From NCBI GenBank assembly GCA_017304475.1, contig JAFKKV010000010.1, positions 434,001-498,000 of the forward strand: a stretch of DNA of 64,000 bases, read 5' to 3'. A model generated the notes under the pieces. It searched no databases. It was not told where the DNA came from and was given only the letters and a program-made list of their open reading frames with translations. Source of the DNA: Hyphomicrobiales bacterium (lineage in GTDB: Bacteria; Pseudomonadota; Alphaproteobacteria; Rhizobiales; Phreatobacteraceae). This document shows, piece after piece, positions 33,789 to 42,939 of the stretch. The position numbers and the translations under genes were made by a program. How positions within the stretch are numbered: the first letter of the stretch is position 1; every line of letters begins with the position of its first letter.

Positions 33789-33863
33789 GGGCGCGTAGCT
33801 CAGCGGGAGAGCACTACGTTGACATCGTAGGGGTCACTGGTTCGATCCCAGTCGTGCCCACCA
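33789..33863 (+). tRNA. tRNA-Val (anticodon GAC)
   Basis: 75 bases with encoded CCA. Acceptor stem GGGCGCG pairs with CGTGCCC (one G-U), the D arm is GTAGCTCAGCGGGAGAGCAC-like, and the anticodon stem CTACG/CGTAG encloses GAC at 33821-33823. The T arm has the standard GGTTCGATCCC. GAC reads the valine codons GUC and GUU. Confidence 0.97.
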
Positions 33864-33870
33864 TTTAAAA

Positions 33871-33909
33871 CCCCGGCGAAGCCTCTGGCTTCGCCGGGGT
33901 TTTTCTTTT
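33871..33909 (+). terminator. Rho-independent terminator after tRNA-Val
   Basis: CCCCGGCGAAGCC, loop TCT, GGCTTCGCCGGGG form a 13-bp stem followed by TTTTTCTTTT. It is 8 bp from the CCA end of the tRNA. Confidence 0.93.
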
Positions 33910-34770
33910 GCTGCCAAGCATGCGGGGCTGGCAGCGGCGCCCCTGGCCTGAAACGCCGGCAATGTCCGGGCCGCTTTCGGAGCGGCGACGAGGCCCGCGC
34001 CGAAGCGGCAGACTCGCCGGAAATGGCCGGGACCCACGAATCCCCGGGAGTGGGGAGAGATTCGAATCCTTTCGGCCGCGCGCTTGTCGATCGCCGCGGC
34101 CAGGAGGCTTTCCGGCGATGATCGCGCAGGAGCGAGAAACACCGGCAGGATTTGCCGCGATCACATCCGGCTCCCGTGCCGAACCGCGATCCTCACGCCA
34201 CGGCGGAGGCGGAAAAGCCGGCCGCGCCGCCGCGTTTCGCCCGACGCCCGGCCGGACATTCCGGCCAAGCGGCGAACTGCTCCGAGCGCGGCAACGGCGC
34301 CAGCATCCATCACGAGACGAATCAAGGCTGTGTCGGTCTTCCCCGGCCGGACCGGGCGGCTCGCATCATCAGTACCCGGCCCGCCTCGAGCGGCGGCAGC
34401 CTGCCGCGAAAGCCCCGCGCGCCGCCATTTGCGCCCGTAATGCCCATGGTAGCGACGGTCAGCCCAAAGCTCGCCGGGATTGCGAATGCTGGCTATACAC
34501 CTTAGGGAAAGCCTTGAGGCTGTCGGCGAATGGAGTTGGCACATCATCACCCCCAGGATGCGGGGCCGTCGCGCCGGCGGAAGACCGATGGGATCCGCGT
34601 GTTGGGGCAGATCGGCGCAGGCTTGAAGGCGACCGGACTCTTGCACTGCCTGGCTTCGGGACTATGCCCTGGCCCGCTGAAGGGCATGCCGGTTTCAAGC
34701 CTGCGTATGGTTGGCGTCCACCTCGTTTCTCGCAATCCCCTTTAACAATCCAGAGCTGGTATTGCCTTCC
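33910..34770. other. Gene-free region between tRNA-Val and the polysaccharide cluster
   Basis: About 860 bp with open frames on several strands but none with plausible composition, ribosome site or recognisable protein. It marks the border between the cpdR-tRNA core segment and the surface-polysaccharide genes. tRNA genes often serve as integration sites, but I see no second copy of the tRNA 3' end and no integrase in the window. Confidence 0.5.
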
Positions 34771-35802
34771 ATGTCCCCGGACAAACTGAGTGGATTGATT
34801 GCAGAACTCATGCGGCCGACCGACTCTTTGTCCCGGCCCAATCTCAATGCTCTGCGACACATCGTCGGGGATATCTCCGCGATCAAGTTGAACATCAAGA
34901 TGCAAGGCTATGAACTAGCCCGGCAATTGGCTGAAGCTCTGCCGGTGCGGAATGATCTTGCGCCCTCCGCGATCGATCTCCGCTCCAAGCCATCGACCCA
35001 GCATGATCTCGAGAGCGACTGGTGCGCCTATTGGCTCGGGCGGCTCGGCTCCCCCGTCATATTCCATCGCAAGCTGTGGGAACTTGCCTTTGTGCTCCAG
35101 ACCATCTGGCAGCACGGCCTGATGGCGCCGGACCGCCGGGGCCTGGGATTCGGTTGCGGGGTGGAGCCGATACCGAGCCTGCTGGCCGCCGAAGGTGTCG
35201 ATGTCGTGGTGACCGACCTTGCCCCCCAGGAACAGGCCGACACCGGCTGGACCGCGACGAACCAGCACACCTACTCGCTCGATGCCGTATTCAGGGAACA
35301 TATTGTCGATCGCCGGGACTTTGATCGCCACGTGTCGATGCAATATGTCGACATGAGGCGCATCCCGGACACGCTCCGGGACTTCGACTTCTGCTGGTCC
35401 GTCTGCGCGCTCGAACATCTCGGCTCCATCGCCAAGGGCCTGGAATTCGTCGAGGCTTCGCTTGCCACGCTCAAGCCCGGTGGCCTTGCCGTTCACACCA
35501 CCGAATTCAATTTCCTCGACGACACGGCCACCTTGGACAATTGGGCGACGGTGCTGTTTCAGCGCGCCCATTTCGAAAGCCTCGCGCGGGATCTCACTGC
35601 CAAGGGACACAAGGTCGCGCCGCTCGATTTTGACGTCGGCCAGTCCCCTCTCGATCGCTTCATCGACTTGCCGCCCTATCCAGGGGACTGGTCGCCCTAT
35701 CAAAAGTCGATCTGGCCGGCCAATCCTGCGCATCTCAAGCTTGCGATCGACGGCTTTGCGTCGACCTGCTTCGGGCTGATCGTCAAAAAGGCCGAGGCCT
35801 GA
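34771..35802 (+). CDS. Class I SAM-dependent methyltransferase
   Basis: 343 residues. The Rossmann-like methyltransferase core starts near residue 140 with GLGFGCGVEPIPSLLA (motif I), followed by VVVTDLAPQ (acidic motif II), FCWSVCALEHLGSIAKG (motif IV, methyltransferase 'EHL') and LKPGGLAVHTTEFN (motif VI). An extra N-terminal region (1-135) is mostly helical. It lies at the head of the polysaccharide cluster, so methylation of a sugar or lipid-linked glycan is likely. The start is the ATG at 34771; a TTG at 34711 is possible. Confidence 0.85.
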   Translation: MSPDKLSGLIAELMRPTDSLSRPNLNALRHIVGDISAIKLNIKMQGYELARQLAEALPVRNDLAPSAIDLRSKPSTQHDLESDWCAYWLGRLGSPVIFHRKLWELAFVLQTIWQHGLMAPDRRGLGFGCGVEPIPSLLAAEGVDVVVTDLAPQEQADTGWTATNQHTYSLDAVFREHIVDRRDFDRHVSMQYVDMRRIPDTLRDFDFCWSVCALEHLGSIAKGLEFVEASLATLKPGGLAVHTTEFNFLDDTATLDNWATVLFQRAHFESLARDLTAKGHKVAPLDFDVGQSPLDRFIDLPPYPGDWSPYQKSIWPANPAHLKLAIDGFASTCFGLIVKKAEA

Positions 35803-35810
35803 GGCGCGAC

Positions 35811-36887
35811 GTGAGCACCGCTTTCCCGCCTTCGCTCAGGCTTGTCGTGGCAACGCCGCCGAGCCCATTGGGCGTCTGGGTGGCGATGGTGACCAGGCAA
35901 ATGCTGGCCTCCGCCACGGGCGCCGATGTCGGGCAATTCGAACTCAATTCCGACGATGCAACGGAGCGGTTCCTGCGAGACCCGCCCAAGGGCGCAGCCC
36001 TGATCGTCACGCATTACCCGCGCCCGGAACTCATCGATCACATTACCGCGCATTCGCTCCCGGTGATCCTGGCGATCGACGATCCGATCGCCTGCACCGC
36101 GTTTCACCTGCATAATATCGGCGGCGCTGTTCGAGATGCCATCAGGCCGCTGACACAGAGCCTGTCCTTGATCGCGGCCTTTGCCGCGGTTCCGGGCAAG
36201 ACCCTGATCGGCGTCGGCGACCTCGGCGAGGCGGCCGCGACGGTCGCCGGCAGAATTGCCGACAGGATAAGGGCGGATGGCGCGTCCATCGCCGCCCGCG
36301 CGCTGGCATCGCTCGGCATTTCCCCCGCGACCCCGCTGAACGGATCGATCCAGGCCATCGTCCTTCACGGTGCATCGCTTCAGCCCCTGGTCGATCGCTT
36401 CGAGCCTTATGAAGCCGGCATGATCGAACAGATCACCGGCGGGATCATCGATCTTTGCCTCGGCCATCCAGCCTCGGAAATCGTCTGGCACTACGAGTTC
36501 TTCTATGACGGCGGAACCTTCACATCGCCCGCGCCGATGATGATCGATTTGGCCGGGCCGGCACGCTGCATCTACTATGGCCCCTTTCTTCACCTCCCCA
36601 CAGGCCGATGGGACGCCAAGGTTTTTCTCGGTTTTTCCAACGAGATCACCGAAACCCATGTGAAGGTCGACATCTTCACCGACGAGATCCAGGAAAACTT
36701 CGTCGGCAAGGTGACCCGCGGCGGCATCTATACGATGCCGCTGACTTTCGACGTCGTCGATCCCCGACAACCCATTCAATTGCGCCTCTTCATCGACCGT
36801 GGCGAAATCGAGGGGCGCATCGGCCTGGCCATGGCCAGGCTATCACCCAACCAGGATGATGTCCGTGAGCAAGACCATTCTCTTTGA
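35811..36887 (+). CDS. Degenerate sulfotransferase-like protein with C-terminal beta module
   Basis: 358 residues, GTG start 8 bp after the methyltransferase stop. The N-terminal half has the spacing of a PAPS-dependent sulfotransferase: LVVATPPSPLGVW (15-23) where active enzymes have PKSGTTW, VTHYPRPELI, and VILAIDDPIACTAFH (89-99) where they have RDPRDVAVS. Key Lys, Arg and Ser residues are absent, so catalysis by the normal route is doubtful. Residues 252-346 form a beta-rich module beginning YYGPFLHLPTGRW, also seen at the end of the 284-residue protein at 47362. The 3' end overlaps the next glycosyltransferase gene by 32 bp. Assignment is by motif reading only. Confidence 0.6.
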   Translation: MSTAFPPSLRLVVATPPSPLGVWVAMVTRQMLASATGADVGQFELNSDDATERFLRDPPKGAALIVTHYPRPELIDHITAHSLPVILAIDDPIACTAFHLHNIGGAVRDAIRPLTQSLSLIAAFAAVPGKTLIGVGDLGEAAATVAGRIADRIRADGASIAARALASLGISPATPLNGSIQAIVLHGASLQPLVDRFEPYEAGMIEQITGGIIDLCLGHPASEIVWHYEFFYDGGTFTSPAPMMIDLAGPARCIYYGPFLHLPTGRWDAKVFLGFSNEITETHVKVDIFTDEIQENFVGKVTRGGIYTMPLTFDVVDPRQPIQLRLFIDRGEIEGRIGLAMARLSPNQDDVREQDHSL

Positions 36888-38187
36888 GGGCCGCAATCTG
36901 ACCCTCAAGAAGGGTACGGGGATTGCGACCTATGCCCGCAACCTGACCGCGATCGCCAAACAGCAGGGTTTTCGTGCCGAGGTCGTCATCGGCACGGACA
37001 GACCGATCCACCGGGCCGCGGCCTCTCTCTCGGAGGTGATGCTCCTCGACGCGCACAAGGCGGCCAATTCTCCCGGGCTCCAGGCGATCAAGAGCTATGT
37101 CCGCGGTCTCCTGCCGGTTCCTTTCGGCATCAAGACCAAGCCGGTCGAATGGTCCGGAATGGTCATCCATCCCGCGCGCGCCAATCTTTTGGCCGAATTC
37201 AGCACGACCCACGCTGCCTATGACCTGTTCGAGGCCGCTGACCAGCACCTGATACGCTTCGGCCGACGTGCCAAGCTGAATGTGCCGTCACCCGATCTCT
37301 TTCACGCGACCCACCCGACCCCCCTGATGGTGCGGGGCTGCCCGAACATCTACACCATCCACGATCTTGTCCCCCTGCGCCTGCCCTATGCGACCTTGGA
37401 CAAGAAGGGCCTGTTCTTCGATACCGTGAAATGCCTCGCCCGCGATGCCGACCACATCGTCACCGTCTCGGAGCATTCGCGCCGCGACATCATCGAGTTT
37501 CTCGGGATCGATGAGAAACGGGTCACCAACACCTATCAGGCCGTATCCTTGCCCAAGGCCCTCACCGATCGCCCCATGGACGAGGTCGAGACGGATCTCG
37601 CCAATATCTTCCACCTGGAGCGCGACGGCTATTTCCTGTTCGTCGGCGCCATCGAGCCGAAGAAGAACGTCGCGGCCCTGATCGACGCCTATGTCGCGTC
37701 GGGTTCGCGCCACCCGCTCATCCTGGCAGGGGGACTGGGTTGGCAATATGACGAGGACCTCGCGAAGATCGAGGATCCTCGCTTCATCAGCTATCGCATC
37801 GTCGACGGGACGATCCGAACCCACCGGCAGGTTCGCCACCACGCTTACGTTCCCCTGGCCCATCTCGTCTCCCTGATGAGAGGCGCGCGCGGCGTCCTTT
37901 TTCCGTCCCTCTACGAAGGGTTCGGCCTGCCTGTTCTCGAAGCCATGGCGCTCGGGACGCCGGTGATGACATCCAACGTCTCTTCCTTGCCGGAAATCGC
38001 CGGGGACGCAGCCTTGCTCGTCGACCCCTATGACCGCGACCAGATGGCCAAGGCGATCCGGAGCCTCGACGGCGACGAAGGCCTGCGCGCCGATCTTCGG
38101 CAGCGTGGCCAGGTCCAGGCGGCCCTGTTCTCGCCCGAGCGCTACAGCGAGCGCATCGCTTCCCTCTACAAATCGGTCCTTGGCTGA
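36856..38187 (+). CDS. GT4-family glycosyltransferase
   Basis: 443-residue GT-B fold enzyme. N-terminal acceptor domain with LKKGTGIATYARNL and YTIHDLVPLRLPY; C-terminal donor domain with FVGAIEPKKNVAALIDAY and the nucleotide-sugar site LYEGFGLPVLEAMALGTPV (E-x7-E). It builds one linkage of the surface polysaccharide from a nucleotide sugar in the cytoplasm. It overlaps the preceding gene by 32 bp. Two adjacent ATGs (36856, 36859) are both possible starts. Donor and acceptor sugars cannot be read from sequence. Confidence 0.9.
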   Translation: MMSVSKTILFEGRNLTLKKGTGIATYARNLTAIAKQQGFRAEVVIGTDRPIHRAAASLSEVMLLDAHKAANSPGLQAIKSYVRGLLPVPFGIKTKPVEWSGMVIHPARANLLAEFSTTHAAYDLFEAADQHLIRFGRRAKLNVPSPDLFHATHPTPLMVRGCPNIYTIHDLVPLRLPYATLDKKGLFFDTVKCLARDADHIVTVSEHSRRDIIEFLGIDEKRVTNTYQAVSLPKALTDRPMDEVETDLANIFHLERDGYFLFVGAIEPKKNVAALIDAYVASGSRHPLILAGGLGWQYDEDLAKIEDPRFISYRIVDGTIRTHRQVRHHAYVPLAHLVSLMRGARGVLFPSLYEGFGLPVLEAMALGTPVMTSNVSSLPEIAGDAALLVDPYDRDQMAKAIRSLDGDEGLRADLRQRGQVQAALFSPERYSERIASLYKSVLG

Positions 38188-38217
38188 CGCTCAGCCAGCG
38201 CCCTCGCGAGGTCCTCG

Positions 38218-39519
38218 GTGTCTCCGGCAGTCCCACTCGTATTTGATACGACCCATCTGGTCACCCGCCAGGGCATTGTGACGCCGACGGGTATCGATCG
38301 GGTCGACACCGCCTATGCGCATTATCTTTCCGGAAGGCCGGAGACGCTCCATGCGGGGGTGCATTACGGCCTGCGCGGCCCGCATGTCTTCGCGCGCGAA
38401 AGGATCGCCGATCTTTCCGGTCGCCAGTTGAAGCGTTGGCATGATGGCAGCGAAACCCCGCATGACGATCCCCAATATGCGACGGTCCACGCCTTCCTGA
38501 CCGGGGCATCGTCGATCGCGGCCATACCGACCCGCATCGCCGGGCGGCGCAAGAACCCGCGTCAAAATCGGCACATCGCCCTGGACAAGATGCGCCAGCG
38601 CCTGGTCCGCGACCGGCACGTCGCTATTCCACAAGGCGCCGTCTACCTGAATATCGCGCAATACCTTCTGGAACTGCCCTTCCTGTTGCGCTGGCTGAAG
38701 AAGCGGCCCGACGTCAACCCGGTCTTCTTCATCCACGATCTTCTGCCGCTCGACTATCCCGAATATTTCCCGGCCGAGAGGAAGATCCGGTTCCCGCGGA
38801 TCCTCGATACCGCCCTGCACCATGCCCATGGCTTGATCGTCACCTGCCAGGCGACGGGTGACCGGATCTCGGCCCATCTGGCCGCGCACGGACACGGCCC
38901 CATGCCCATTCACGTCGGCCACCTGCCGGCGGGCGATCGCTTCCGTCCGGTCGCCACCCGGGATCCGGAGCTCGATCGATCCCCCTACGTGATGGTGGTT
39001 GGCACCGTCGAACCCCGGAAGAACCACCTGTTCCTCCTGAACCTTTGGCGGCACTTCGCCGAACGGGGCATCCCGGTCCCCAAGCTGCTCATCGTCGGAG
39101 CGATCGGATGGGAGAACGAAGGCGTGCTCGACATGCTAGATCGTTGCGAGGCCCTGCGCGGTCGGGTCCTGCTCGTCTCGGATCTCAGCGACGGTGCCTA
39201 TCGGCATCTGCTCGGCCATGCCCGCGCGCTTCTCGCCCCCTCCTTCGCGGAGGGCTATGGCATCCCCATAGCCGAGGCCATGACGGCCGGAACACCGGTG
39301 ATCGCTTCCGACATCGCGGTGTTCCGCGAGGTCGCCCAAGGCCTGGCGACGTTCTGCGATCCCCTCGACGGTCCGGCCTGGAAGGACGCGATCGTTCAGA
39401 CGCTCGATCCCGACCGCCAGGTCGAAAGACGGCAAGCGACCAAGGCCTATCGAGCCCCCCAATGGGGCGACTATTTCGACAATGTCCTGGACTTTCTCGG
39501 CACACTGAAGCGGACTTGA
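38218..39519 (+). CDS. GT4-family glycosyltransferase
   Basis: 433-residue GT-B enzyme, GTG start at 38218. N-terminal TGIDRVDTAYAHYL resembles the preceding and following enzymes. FFIHDLLPLDYPEYF, VVGTVEPRKNHLFLL and the E-x7-E region FAEGYGIPIAEAMTAGTPV define the GT4 fold. It is closely related in layout to the next gene, suggesting duplication. Both stand 30 bp or less from their neighbours in one co-directional operon leading to the ABC exporter. Confidence 0.9.
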   Translation: MSPAVPLVFDTTHLVTRQGIVTPTGIDRVDTAYAHYLSGRPETLHAGVHYGLRGPHVFARERIADLSGRQLKRWHDGSETPHDDPQYATVHAFLTGASSIAAIPTRIAGRRKNPRQNRHIALDKMRQRLVRDRHVAIPQGAVYLNIAQYLLELPFLLRWLKKRPDVNPVFFIHDLLPLDYPEYFPAERKIRFPRILDTALHHAHGLIVTCQATGDRISAHLAAHGHGPMPIHVGHLPAGDRFRPVATRDPELDRSPYVMVVGTVEPRKNHLFLLNLWRHFAERGIPVPKLLIVGAIGWENEGVLDMLDRCEALRGRVLLVSDLSDGAYRHLLGHARALLAPSFAEGYGIPIAEAMTAGTPVIASDIAVFREVAQGLATFCDPLDGPAWKDAIVQTLDPDRQVERRQATKAYRAPQWGDYFDNVLDFLGTLKRT

Positions 39520-39525
39520 CGAACG

Positions 39526-40791
39526 ATGTCGCAGGCACTGGCCATCGATCTGACCCGCCTCTTCGTCTCGCTGGCCCGCGGCCGCCCGCGGGGCATCGAG
39601 CGTGTCGATCTCGACTATTGCGAGGCAGCGCTGCGGGATTTCACGGGCGATGTCTTCGGCATCATCGCCTATCCCTGGGGGCCCCGCATGCTGGAACGCG
39701 GCACGCTCTCGGCCCTCGTTCAAGGGGTCCGTGCGATCTGGGCCGAGGACGGCCCTGCCTCGCAGGATGCCCAATTCGACTGGGTGCGCCGGAAGCTGAC
39801 AGGCGATCCCGATGGCCGGCCACGGCGGCCTCGGGGGCGCAGGATCGTCACGGAGATCGGCCGCGTCGTGACCCGCACGGGCCTGCGCCGCGGGCGTTCG
39901 ATCAACGACCTGCCGCGGTCGGCGATCTATCTCAATGTCGGGCAAGTGGGTTTTGCGGTGGACCGCGCGACCGCCTGGCTGAATCAGCGCCGGGACGTTC
40001 GCGTCGTCTCGTTCCTCCATGACCTCCTGCCGCTGCATTCGCCGGAATGGTTCAAGGCCGGCAATCAGGCCTATTTTGGCCGTGTCCTCGATCGCCTGGT
40101 CGCCCGGTCCGACCTCATCGTCGTCTCGACCGAGACGACGGCCGATCAATTGCGCTCCCATCTCGAGCGCCATGACCTGCCGGATCGAAAGATCTCGGTG
40201 CGGCCCTTGGCTCCTTCCGCGGCCCTCGGCCACGCACGCTCCCCGGATCCGGAACTCTCGTCGGCCAGCTACATGATGATGTGCGGGACCATCGAAGCCC
40301 GCAAGAACCACATTCTGCCGCTGCTGATCTGGCGCGACCAGCTGCGGCGCGGCGTGGCCATGCCCAAGCTGCTGATCGCCGGCCAGAGGGGCTGGGGCGC
40401 GGCCGCCGCCCTCGATCTCCTCGACAGATCGGATGTGCTGAAATCCCATGTCGTCGAGGCGAGCAGGCTGTCGACGCCCGCGCTCATGCATCTGATGTCG
40501 CATGCCCGGGCCGTTCTCGTCCCGTCATGGTCGGAAGGCTACGGCCTGCCGCTCGCGGAAGCATTGACGCTCGGCGTTCCCGTGATCGCATCCGACATTC
40601 CGGTGTTCCGCGAGGTCGCGCAGGATTCGGCGCTCCTGACCGACCTTCTCGACGGCCCGCAATGGCGACGGCGCATCACGGCCTTGTCGAACCCGCAGAG
40701 CCCCGACTGGATGGAGGCCCAAGGCATGGCGGCACGCTATCGCCCTGCCCTTCCGATCAGGATGGCCCAGGCCTTCGCGGAGCTGTCCTGA
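39526..40791 (+). CDS. GT4-family glycosyltransferase
   Basis: 421-residue GT-B enzyme beginning 6 bp after the previous stop. N-terminal DLTRLFVSLARGRPRGIERVDLDY parallels the GIDRVDTAY of the preceding protein. VSFLHDLLPLHSPEWF, MMCGTIEARKNHILPLL and WSEGYGLPLAEALTLGVPV match the same subfamily. The two are probable tandem duplicates that diverged to make different linkages. Sugar specificity unknown. Confidence 0.9.
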   Translation: MSQALAIDLTRLFVSLARGRPRGIERVDLDYCEAALRDFTGDVFGIIAYPWGPRMLERGTLSALVQGVRAIWAEDGPASQDAQFDWVRRKLTGDPDGRPRRPRGRRIVTEIGRVVTRTGLRRGRSINDLPRSAIYLNVGQVGFAVDRATAWLNQRRDVRVVSFLHDLLPLHSPEWFKAGNQAYFGRVLDRLVARSDLIVVSTETTADQLRSHLERHDLPDRKISVRPLAPSAALGHARSPDPELSSASYMMMCGTIEARKNHILPLLIWRDQLRRGVAMPKLLIAGQRGWGAAAALDLLDRSDVLKSHVVEASRLSTPALMHLMSHARAVLVPSWSEGYGLPLAEALTLGVPVIASDIPVFREVAQDSALLTDLLDGPQWRRRITALSNPQSPDWMEAQGMAARYRPALPIRMAQAFAELS

Positions 40792-40890
40792 AGGGCCGGC
40801 TGCACGCGGACCTTGCGGTATCTCGACCGCGCACCGTAATGTCGCCGCGGATCGGCGATACAGGCAGCAGACGGAGCGAAAAAGGCTGGA

Positions 40891-42105
40891 ATGCTGGGCA
40901 CCATCATGAGAACGGCCGCGAGCCCAGCCAGGATCGCCCAACGACTCGGCGATCGATTGCCAAGCCGCTTGCTCGCGGGCCCGTCTCTTGCCGCAAGCGC
41001 GCAAAGAGCGCGAAAATGGCTTCTCGGCCTGGTCTTGCTCTTGCCGACGATCCTTGCAGGCGTCTATTTCGGCCTGATCGCAGCCGACCGCTATGTCTCG
41101 GAAGCCCATTTCGTCGTCCGCAGCGCCACGCGTTCATCGGTTGGCAGCGGCTTTGCCGCCTTCCTGCAGATGGCCGGAATCTCGCGCTCGCAGGACGACA
41201 CGTTTGCGGTCCATGACTTCATCGGTTCGCGCGATGCGGTGGCGCAGCTCATGGAAAAACTGCCGCTTGCCGAGATCTATGGCCGGCCGGAGGCGGACCG
41301 GCTGTCCAGCTATCCGAATCTGTTCCATGGCGCGACGATCGAAGAGTTCCACAAATACCTGAAAAGCCGGATCACGGTGATCTACAACGCCAATACCGGC
41401 ATCAGCGCGCTGCAGGTCGAGGCCTTCAGGGCTGACGACGCCGCCAAGGTCGCCGATGTGCTGCTGGGGCTGAGCGAGCGCATCATCAACAAGATGAATG
41501 TGCGCATTCGCGAGGACAGCGTGCGTTTCGCATCGGACGAGGTCCGGCGCGCCGAGGAGCGGACGGTCGCCGCCCAGCTCGCCATCACCGACTTCCGCAA
41601 CCGCGAGGTCATCCTCGATCCCGGCCGCAGCTCGGTGCACGTCGTGGAACTGATTGCCCGCCTCTCCGCCGAGCTGAGCAATGTCACCGCCCTGATCGCC
41701 GAGGTGACGGCGTCGTCGCCGTCGAGCCCGCAATTGCCGCCGCTGGAGCGCCGCGCCGCGGCCATGCGATCGCAGATCGCCATCGAGCGCGCCCGGATCA
41801 CCGACGCCTCCGACGGACTGGCGCAGAAGATCGCCCTGTTCGAACACCTGACGCTGGAACGGGAATTTGCCAACCGCTCGCTCGGCGCCGCCATCACCGC
41901 GCTCGACGGCGCGCGCTCCGAGGCCCGGCGCCAGCAGCTCTATCTCGAGCGGATCGCCGGTCCTTCCACCCCGGACGATGCGCTGATGCCGCGTCGCCTC
42001 GCCACCGTCGCAGCGGTCTTCGCGATCAACGCGGTGCTGATCATGATCGCCTGGCTGTTCATGGCGGGCTTGCGAACGCATGCGCCGAAGGTCACGCGGG
42101 GCTGA
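40891..42105 (+). CDS. KpsE/BexC-type polysaccharide export inner-membrane protein (copy 1)
   Basis: 404-residue polysaccharide co-polymerase/adaptor. A transmembrane helix near residues 45-65 is followed by YFGLIAADRYVSEAHFVVRS, the entry to the periplasmic domain. Long coiled-coil helices rich in Arg, Glu and Ala follow, and a second transmembrane helix (VAAVFAINAVLIMIAWLFMA) lies near the C terminus. Such proteins link the ABC exporter to the outer-membrane channel in group 2 capsule systems. The permease gene starts 4 bp later. A second KpsE-like gene follows the permease, which is unusual. Confidence 0.88.
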   Translation: MLGTIMRTAASPARIAQRLGDRLPSRLLAGPSLAASAQRARKWLLGLVLLLPTILAGVYFGLIAADRYVSEAHFVVRSATRSSVGSGFAAFLQMAGISRSQDDTFAVHDFIGSRDAVAQLMEKLPLAEIYGRPEADRLSSYPNLFHGATIEEFHKYLKSRITVIYNANTGISALQVEAFRADDAAKVADVLLGLSERIINKMNVRIREDSVRFASDEVRRAEERTVAAQLAITDFRNREVILDPGRSSVHVVELIARLSAELSNVTALIAEVTASSPSSPQLPPLERRAAAMRSQIAIERARITDASDGLAQKIALFEHLTLEREFANRSLGAAITALDGARSEARRQQLYLERIAGPSTPDDALMPRRLATVAAVFAINAVLIMIAWLFMAGLRTHAPKVTRG

Positions 42106-42108
42106 GGC

Positions 42109-42879
42109 ATGCAGGCTTTTTCAGCACAATGGCGGATCCTGAAGGCCCTGATGATCCGCGACATGATCGTCCGCTTCGGCCGCGACAATATCGGTTTCGT
42201 CTGGGTCATCCTGGAACCGATGATCCTCTGCCTCGGCGTCATGACCATCTGGTCGGTGATCAAACCGCCCTACGAGCATGGCGTGCAGGTGCTGACCTTC
42301 GTCATCACCGGCTACATGCCGCTCACCCTGTTCAGGCATCTCACCAATGGCGGCCTGCATATCGTCAGCCGGAGCGCCGGGCTCCTTTATCACCGGGGCA
42401 TTACGCATCTCGACCTCTTTCTGGCACGCATGCTGCTCGAATTCACGGCGACGACCGTCGCACTGTGCGCCATCTACTCGGCCCTTGCGATTGCCGGCTA
42501 TGCCGAGCCGATCCACGACATCCGCCTGGTTGCTGGCGGTTGGCTTCTGCTTGGCTGGTTCTCCATCGCAGTCGCGGCCTGTCTGGCGGCGGCGACCGAG
42601 GCATCGGAATCCGCCGAACGCTTCGTTCAGCCCGCCCAATATCTCTCGGTTCCGCTGTCGCCGATTTTCTACATGGTCGACTGGCTGCCCGCCGAAGCCC
42701 AGACCTTCATGCGCTACAATCCGATGTCTCATCCCTATGAGATGATCCGCGGTGGCGTCTTCGGCCCGAATGTCCAGGCCACCTACGATCCCGGTTATAC
42801 GTTCATGGCCGGACTGGTGCTGCTGGCGGTCGGTCTCTGGGGCCTGGACGCGGCGAAGGAGCGGATCCATGACAGGTAG
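42109..42879 (+). CDS. ABC-2 type polysaccharide transport permease (KpsM-like)
   Basis: 256-residue inner-membrane permease with about six helices. Family marks include the N-terminal ALMIRDMIVRFGRDNIGFVW amphipathic segment and the C-terminal LPAEAQTFMRYNPMSHPYE motif. It forms the channel through which the cytoplasmically assembled polysaccharide leaves. It pairs with the ATPase at 44139, although one KpsE-like gene is inserted between them. Confidence 0.92.
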   Translation: MQAFSAQWRILKALMIRDMIVRFGRDNIGFVWVILEPMILCLGVMTIWSVIKPPYEHGVQVLTFVITGYMPLTLFRHLTNGGLHIVSRSAGLLYHRGITHLDLFLARMLLEFTATTVALCAIYSALAIAGYAEPIHDIRLVAGGWLLLGWFSIAVAACLAAATEASESAERFVQPAQYLSVPLSPIFYMVDWLPAEAQTFMRYNPMSHPYEMIRGGVFGPNVQATYDPGYTFMAGLVLLAVGLWGLDAAKERIHDR

Positions 42880-42939
42880 GGCCGGGCCGGTCATCGGGCG
42901 GCAGCACCGCCGGCGCCACGCGCTCAACGGGATCACGCG

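Noticed and set aside
34084..34646. Several open frames of 100-160 codons between tRNA-Val and the methyltransferase
   Set aside because: Arg/Pro/Ala-biased sequences on both strands with no start signal or domain; treated as non-coding.
33789..34770. tRNA-Val as the attachment site of a genomic island covering the polysaccharide genes
   Set aside because: No integrase gene and no second copy of the tRNA 3' end were found; the first 10 kb after it has normal GC.
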